This document shows positions 60,442-64,000 of a stretch of DNA of 64,000 bases, in pieces. The stretch's first letter is position 1, and every line of letters begins with the position of its first letter. A program made the position numbers and the translations under genes. This stretch comes from JAHJQZ01 sp963676075. GTDB taxonomy: Bacteria; Pseudomonadota; Alphaproteobacteria; Rhizobiales; Devosiaceae. Under the pieces are notes generated by a model, which was given only the letters and a program-made list of their open reading frames with translations, had not been told where the DNA came from and did no database searches. The stretch is taken from assembly GCA_963676075.2 (NCBI GenBank), contig CAXXNZ010000001.1:186001-250000 (forward strand), given 5' to 3'.

Positions 60442-62781
60442 TCACCCCCGCTTAACAAAGCTCTCGATCACCTTCTTTCGGCCCACCCCGTCGAAATCGA
60501 TGGTCAGCTTGTTGCCTTCTATTGCCGCCACCCGGCCGTTGCCGAATTTGAGGTGGATGACCGTGTCGCCGACCGCGTAGGCCGAGCCGCGGCCGACGTC
60601 GACGGAGCGGGCGACGAGGTCGCCTTCGATGGTCATGGGGCCGCGCGAAGTGCGGGATGCCTGCTGGCGTTGGGCGCGTTTCCAGCCGGGGCTTTCGTAA
60701 AGCGAATCAAAGGGATCGCGGGAGAACTTGCCTTGGGTTTCAAGGTTTGAGCGGCCGCCGTAATTGTAGCCGCCATAGGAGGAGCCGGTGTCCTTGACCT
60801 CGACCCGGTCGCTCGGCAGTTCGTCGAGAAAGCGGGAGGGGATGGCGGATTGCCAGAGGCCGTGAGTGCGCCGGTTCTGGGCCAGCGAGATGCGGGCGCG
60901 GCGGCGGGCGCGGGTGATGCCGACATAGGCAAGGCGCCGCTCTTCCTCGAGGCCGACCTTGCCGTTTTCGTCGAGGGCGCGCTGGTTGGGGAACAAACCG
61001 TCCTCCCAGCCGGGGAGGAAGACGGTGTCGAATTCCAGCCCCTTGGCCGAGTGCAGCGTCATGATCGAGACGGCGTCTTCGCCGGCGCCGGAATCGCGGT
61101 CCATGACCAGCGAGACGTGTTCGAGGAAGCCGGTCAGGCTCTCGAACTCCTCCATGAAGCGGGTCAGTTCCTTGAGGTTCTCCAGCCGTCCGTGGGCGTC
61201 GGCGGATTTGTCGTTCTGCCACATCGCGGTGTAGCCAGATTCATCGAGGATCTGCTGGGCCAGCTCGAAATGGGCGATGCTCTGCGCCTTGAACGACCAG
61301 TCCTCGAACTGGTGAACCAGTTCGTTGAGCACGGTGCGCTGGCGGGGTTTCAGCTCCTCGGTGTCGACGATCATCCGCGTCGCCTCGAACAGCGGCATGC
61401 GCTCGGCCCTTGCCACGGCCCGCAGCAGCTTGACGGTGGTGTCGCCGATGCCCCGCTTGGGCACGTTGATAATGCGCTCGAAGGCGAGGTCGTCGGCGGG
61501 CTGGTTGACGATGCGCAGATAGGCGAGGGCGTCACGGATTTCTCGGCGCTCGTAGAAACGCGGGCCGCCGATTATGCGATAGCTGAGGCCGAGCGTGTTG
61601 AAGCGGTCTTCGAAGGCGCGCATCTGGGCCGAGGTGCGCACCAGAATGGCCATGTCGTTGAGCATGTGGCCTTCGCGCTGATAGCCCTCAATCTCCTCGC
61701 CGAGCTGGCGGGCCTCTTCCTCGCTGTCCCAGACCGAGGTGACGGAGACCTTGTCGCCGTCCTCGCCGACATCGGTCTGCAGCGTCTTGCCGAGGCGCGA
61801 TTCGTTGTGGGCGATCAGGTGGGACGCGGCGGCGAGAATGTTGGCGGTCGAGCGGTAATTGCGTTCGAGCCTGATCACCTTGGCGCCGGGGAAATCCTTT
61901 TCGAACCTGAGGATGTTGTCGACCTCGGCGCCGCGCCAGCCGTAGATCGACTGGTCGTCATCGCCGACAACGCAGAGATTCGCTTGCGACGGCTCGGTGC
62001 CGCCGGCGAGAAGCCGCAGCCATTGGTATTGGGCGACGTTACTATCCTGGTATTCGTCGACCAGCATGTATTTGAAGCGGCTGTGATACTCGCCCAACAC
62101 GCCGGGGTTCTCGCGGAACAGGCGGATGCCTTCGAGCAGCAGGTCGCCGAAATCGGCGGCGTTGAGGGTTTTGAGGCGGGCCTGGTAGTCGGCATAGAGC
62201 TTTTCGCCCTTGCCGTTGGCGAACCAGCCGGCATCGGACGGGCCGACCTCGGCGGGGGTGAGGCCACGGTTCTTCCAGCCGTCCATCATCCCGGCGAACT
62301 GCCGCGCCGGCCAGCGCTTCTCGTCGATGTTCTCGAGTTCGAGCAACTGCTTGATCAGGCGAATCTGGTCGTCGGTGTCGAGAATGGTGAAATCGGGCTT
62401 GAGGCCGACCAACTCGGCATTGCGCCGCAAAATTCGGGCGCCGATCGAGTGGAAGGTGCCGAGCCAGGGCATGCCCTCGACGGCGCCGCCGACGAACTGG
62501 CCGATGCGCTCCTTCATCTCGCGCGCCGCCTTGTTGGTGAAGGTAACGGCGAGCATTTCGCTCGGCCGGGCGCGGCGGGTGGCAAGGATGTGGGCGATGC
62601 GGGTGGTCAGCACACGCGTCTTGCCGGTACCGGCGCCGGCGAGCACCAGCAACGGGCCCTCGACCGAGAGCACGGCGTCGCGCTGCTCCTCGTTGAGCCC
62701 GTCGAGGTATACCGGTTCGCGCGATCCGAACTGGGATGTTATCGGGCCGGGACGGCCTGGGGGGGACAGATCGGAAGTCAT
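60442..62781 (-). CDS. uvrD: UvrD/PcrA/Rep-family DNA helicase
   Basis: Superfamily 1A 3'-5' helicase for repair and replication. Seen: LNEEQRDAVLS (Q motif), Walker A AGAGTGKTRVL, TFTNKAAREMKERI, DEYQDSN (Walker B), GDDDQSIYGWRGA, RLERNYRST, TLHSAKGLEFDTVFLPG and YVGITRAR. 779 aa. The C-terminus has a Tudor-like segment (IHLKFGNGRVAAIEGNKLTIDFDGVGRKKVI), as in PcrA. Convergent with the orphan gene, 25 bases apart. Confidence 0.93.
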   Translation of the reverse strand: MTSDLSPPGRPGPITSQFGSREPVYLDGLNEEQRDAVLSVEGPLLVLAGAGTGKTRVLTTRIAHILATRRARPSEMLAVTFTNKAAREMKERIGQFVGGAVEGMPWLGTFHSIGARILRRNAELVGLKPDFTILDTDDQIRLIKQLLELENIDEKRWPARQFAGMMDGWKNRGLTPAEVGPSDAGWFANGKGEKLYADYQARLKTLNAADFGDLLLEGIRLFRENPGVLGEYHSRFKYMLVDEYQDSNVAQYQWLRLLAGGTEPSQANLCVVGDDDQSIYGWRGAEVDNILRFEKDFPGAKVIRLERNYRSTANILAAASHLIAHNESRLGKTLQTDVGEDGDKVSVTSVWDSEEEARQLGEEIEGYQREGHMLNDMAILVRTSAQMRAFEDRFNTLGLSYRIIGGPRFYERREIRDALAYLRIVNQPADDLAFERIINVPKRGIGDTTVKLLRAVARAERMPLFEATRMIVDTEELKPRQRTVLNELVHQFEDWSFKAQSIAHFELAQQILDESGYTAMWQNDKSADAHGRLENLKELTRFMEEFESLTGFLEHVSLVMDRDSGAGEDAVSIMTLHSAKGLEFDTVFLPGWEDGLFPNQRALDENGKVGLEEERRLAYVGITRARRRARISLAQNRRTHGLWQSAIPSRFLDELPSDRVEVKDTGSSYGGYNYGGRSNLETQGKFSRDPFDSLYESPGWKRAQRQQASRTSRGPMTIEGDLVARSVDVGRGSAYAVGDTVIHLKFGNGRVAAIEGNKLTIDFDGVGRKKVIESFVKRG

Positions 62782-63023
62782 AAAGGCCTTAGCGCCATCC
62801 TCAACGAATCTCGTTTTGTTCCGGTGGCACTATAAGTGGGGGCAGGCCCCGGGTCCATGCGGGAACGCGCAGGACGGAACTGGCCCCTCCGTGCGTGCGC
62901 GGGCTGGCCGAGTGTCACGGATATGTCATCGGCGCCGGCTAAAGAGGAGATCGCTGACAACGATACTGCAATCTTTTCAGTACGAGACAATTTCATGGCC
63001 GGGCACAACGCCCGGCCTTTTTT
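62782..63023 (+). ncRNA. Gene-free region ending in a strong + strand terminator; possible small RNA
   Basis: Perfect stem GGCCGGGC (62997-63004) with GCCCGGCC (63010-63017), then TTTTTT. No convincing ORF lies upstream on + and the leftward uvrD begins at 62781, so the terminator needs another transcript. Region 62838-62890 can fold into a GC-rich stem (GGGGGCAG with CTGGCCCC; GTCC with GGAC). TATAAG at 62831 is a possible -10. RNA identity unknown. Confidence 0.45.
62997..63023 (+). terminator. Rho-independent terminator without an obvious gene
   Basis: 8-bp perfect stem, ACAAC loop and six T residues; the cleanest terminator between 62.8 and 63.2 kb. Confidence 0.9.
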
Positions 63024-63249
63024 CTGCTGCATGATGCTCATAGGTGGATAGACCGGCAGCTGTGGAATAGGTCTGCCAGTGCTGCCACGGCCTTGTCTGG
63101 CGTGGCGACGCACTGTATCTGGCAGCGGCAAACTGGCGGCATCCGGCGCAGGTATGTCTGCTTGACCCGCGCCAGCCGCATGCCGCAATATCTCCCGCCA
63201 GTGGGGGAGCTGGCCGACAGGGGCCGCAAGAACAAAGGCTAATTCCGTG

Positions 63250-64000
63250 ATGTATCTGCGTCGGGCTTTGCTGGTTCTGGCCCTCGTTTTCCTGAGCCTG
63301 CCAGCTTCGGCACAAACGCTTGACGCCGTGCGCCAGCGCGGTCACCTGATCTGCGGCGCCACCGACCCGATGCCGGGCTTCGCCCAAAAGACTGACGCCG
63401 GGTTGTGGTCGGGCTTTGATGTCGATTTCTGCCGTGCCGTTGCCGCCGCTGTTTTCGGCAATCCCGATCTCGTCGAATTCCGCTCGTTTTCCGGCACGGC
63501 GCGGTTTGCCGCGCTGCAGGCGGGAGCCGTCGACATCCTGTCCCGCGATGCCGCCTGGACTCTCAGGCGCGACAGCGCCTATGGCGCCAGGTTCGTCGAC
63601 GTGTCGTTTTACGACGGGTTGAGTTTCATGGCGCCGGAGACCATCGATGCCGTTTCGGCGTTCGAGCTCGACAACGTCCGGGTTTGCGTGCTCGACGATC
63701 CGGACGAGCGCACGGCGCTGGAGAGGTTCTTCGCCGAGACAAAGGCGACCTATTCCGAGCTGCGCTACGAGGAGCGCGCCGATCTGGCCGAGGCCTACAA
63801 GCAGGGGCGGTGCGACGTCATGCTGGCGCCGGCGAGCTGGCTTTATGCCTACAAGCGCACGGCGACCGATGACGGCCACGGCCGCATCCTGCCCGAGCGG
63901 CTGAGCAAGCTCGCCTATGGCCCGGTGGTGCGCGCCGGCGATGACCAGTGGTTCAAAATCGTCAGGTGGACGCTGTTCTCGCTGATCGAAGCCGAGGAAC
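63250..64000 (+). CDS. Amino-acid ABC transporter substrate-binding protein (AapJ-like), cut by window end
   Basis: Periplasmic solute-binding protein. Seen: signal peptide ending ASA-QT, then VRQRGHLICGATDPMPGFA, GLWSGFDVDFCRAVAAAVFG, RFAALQAGAVDILSRDAAWTL and LAEAYKQGRCDVMLAPASW, the blocks of the general L-amino acid (Aap) binding protein family. 250 residues are visible; the stop is beyond the window. Start ATG 63250; a GTG at 63247 is next to it. The permease genes should follow. Confidence 0.88.
   Translation, partial: MYLRRALLVLALVFLSLPASAQTLDAVRQRGHLICGATDPMPGFAQKTDAGLWSGFDVDFCRAVAAAVFGNPDLVEFRSFSGTARFAALQAGAVDILSRDAAWTLRRDSAYGARFVDVSFYDGLSFMAPETIDAVSAFELDNVRVCVLDDPDERTALERFFAETKATYSELRYEERADLAEAYKQGRCDVMLAPASWLYAYKRTATDDGHGRILPERLSKLAYGPVVRAGDDQWFKIVRWTLFSLIEAEE

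Noticed and set aside
60850..62835. 661-codon ORF antisense to uvrD
   Set aside because: Shadow frame; all helicase motifs are on the minus strand.
62838..62890. Signal recognition particle (4.5S) RNA
   Set aside because: GC-rich fold, but the conserved apical GGAAGGAAGCAGC-type loop is absent.

Overview
The window is high-GC DNA with the gene order of an alphaproteobacterium of the order Hyphomicrobiales (Rhizobiales): hemB / DUF6163-type protein / ldtR / ldtP / glyA / nrdR / nusB, then MerR / ihfA / fabH / plsX / DUF177 / ubiquinol-cytochrome c chaperone / bamE, then a dcw (division and cell wall) cluster ending ftsQ-ftsA-ftsZ-lpxC-bamD-recN-ligA. The family cannot be fixed from sequence alone; Devosiaceae-like is a guess. 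It is an ordinary chromosomal backbone: no phage, IS transposase, CRISPR array or rRNA was seen, and one tRNA (Pro, GGG).

Layout. 0-3 kb: a catalytically intact D-Ala-D-Ala ligase, a small cytochrome c, and a RibN-type DMT transporter read leftward from an FMN riboswitch. 3-10 kb: DUF2336 protein, porin, a four-repeat OmpA-domain protein, a 35-residue membrane protein and a membrane-anchored helix-hairpin-helix protein. 10-16 kb: leftward EEP-family protein, bpt, SLC13 transporter, RDD protein and hemB. 16-22 kb: rightward LdtR/LdtP module, a ZTP riboswitch with a short leader ORF in front of glyA, nrdR-nusB, and an MFS transporter. 22-28 kb: leftward kinase-like protein, tRNA-Pro (rightward), MerR, ihfA, plsX-fabH (fatty acid and phospholipid initiation), DUF177 and chaperone. 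28-51.5 kb: bamE, the dcw cluster, lpxC, bamD, recN, ligA. 51.5-64 kb: aminopeptidase P, prmA, HAD hydrolase, transporters, several small ORFs, repeat-rich intergenic DNA, an orphan gene, a UvrD-type helicase and the start of an amino-acid ABC binding protein.

The genes converge on the cell envelope: peptidoglycan precursors (murE, mraY, murG, murC, murB, ddl), division (ftsL, I, W, Q, A, Z), peptidoglycan crosslinking by L,D-transpeptidase, lipid A (lpxC), outer-membrane assembly (bamD, bamE) and phospholipid start (plsX, fabH).

What stands out: (1) the ATP-grasp gene in the normal ddl slot between murB and ftsQ has lost all three metal ligands and the substrate loops, while an intact ddl lies about 40 kb away; (2) the dcw cluster lacks mraZ, murF and murD at their usual positions, with a TfoX-domain gene and a secreted-protein gene in the murD slot; (3) a ZTP riboswitch whose competing hairpin covers the ribosome binding site of a 38-codon ORF that overlaps the glyA start by ATGA; (4) an FMN riboswitch with a clear RBS-sequestering hairpin in front of ribN, while the riboflavin genes often found between nrdR and nusB are absent; (5) perfect 36-bp and 18-bp tandem duplications, each carrying the stop codon of a gene; (6) two dispersed repeat families with three copies each.
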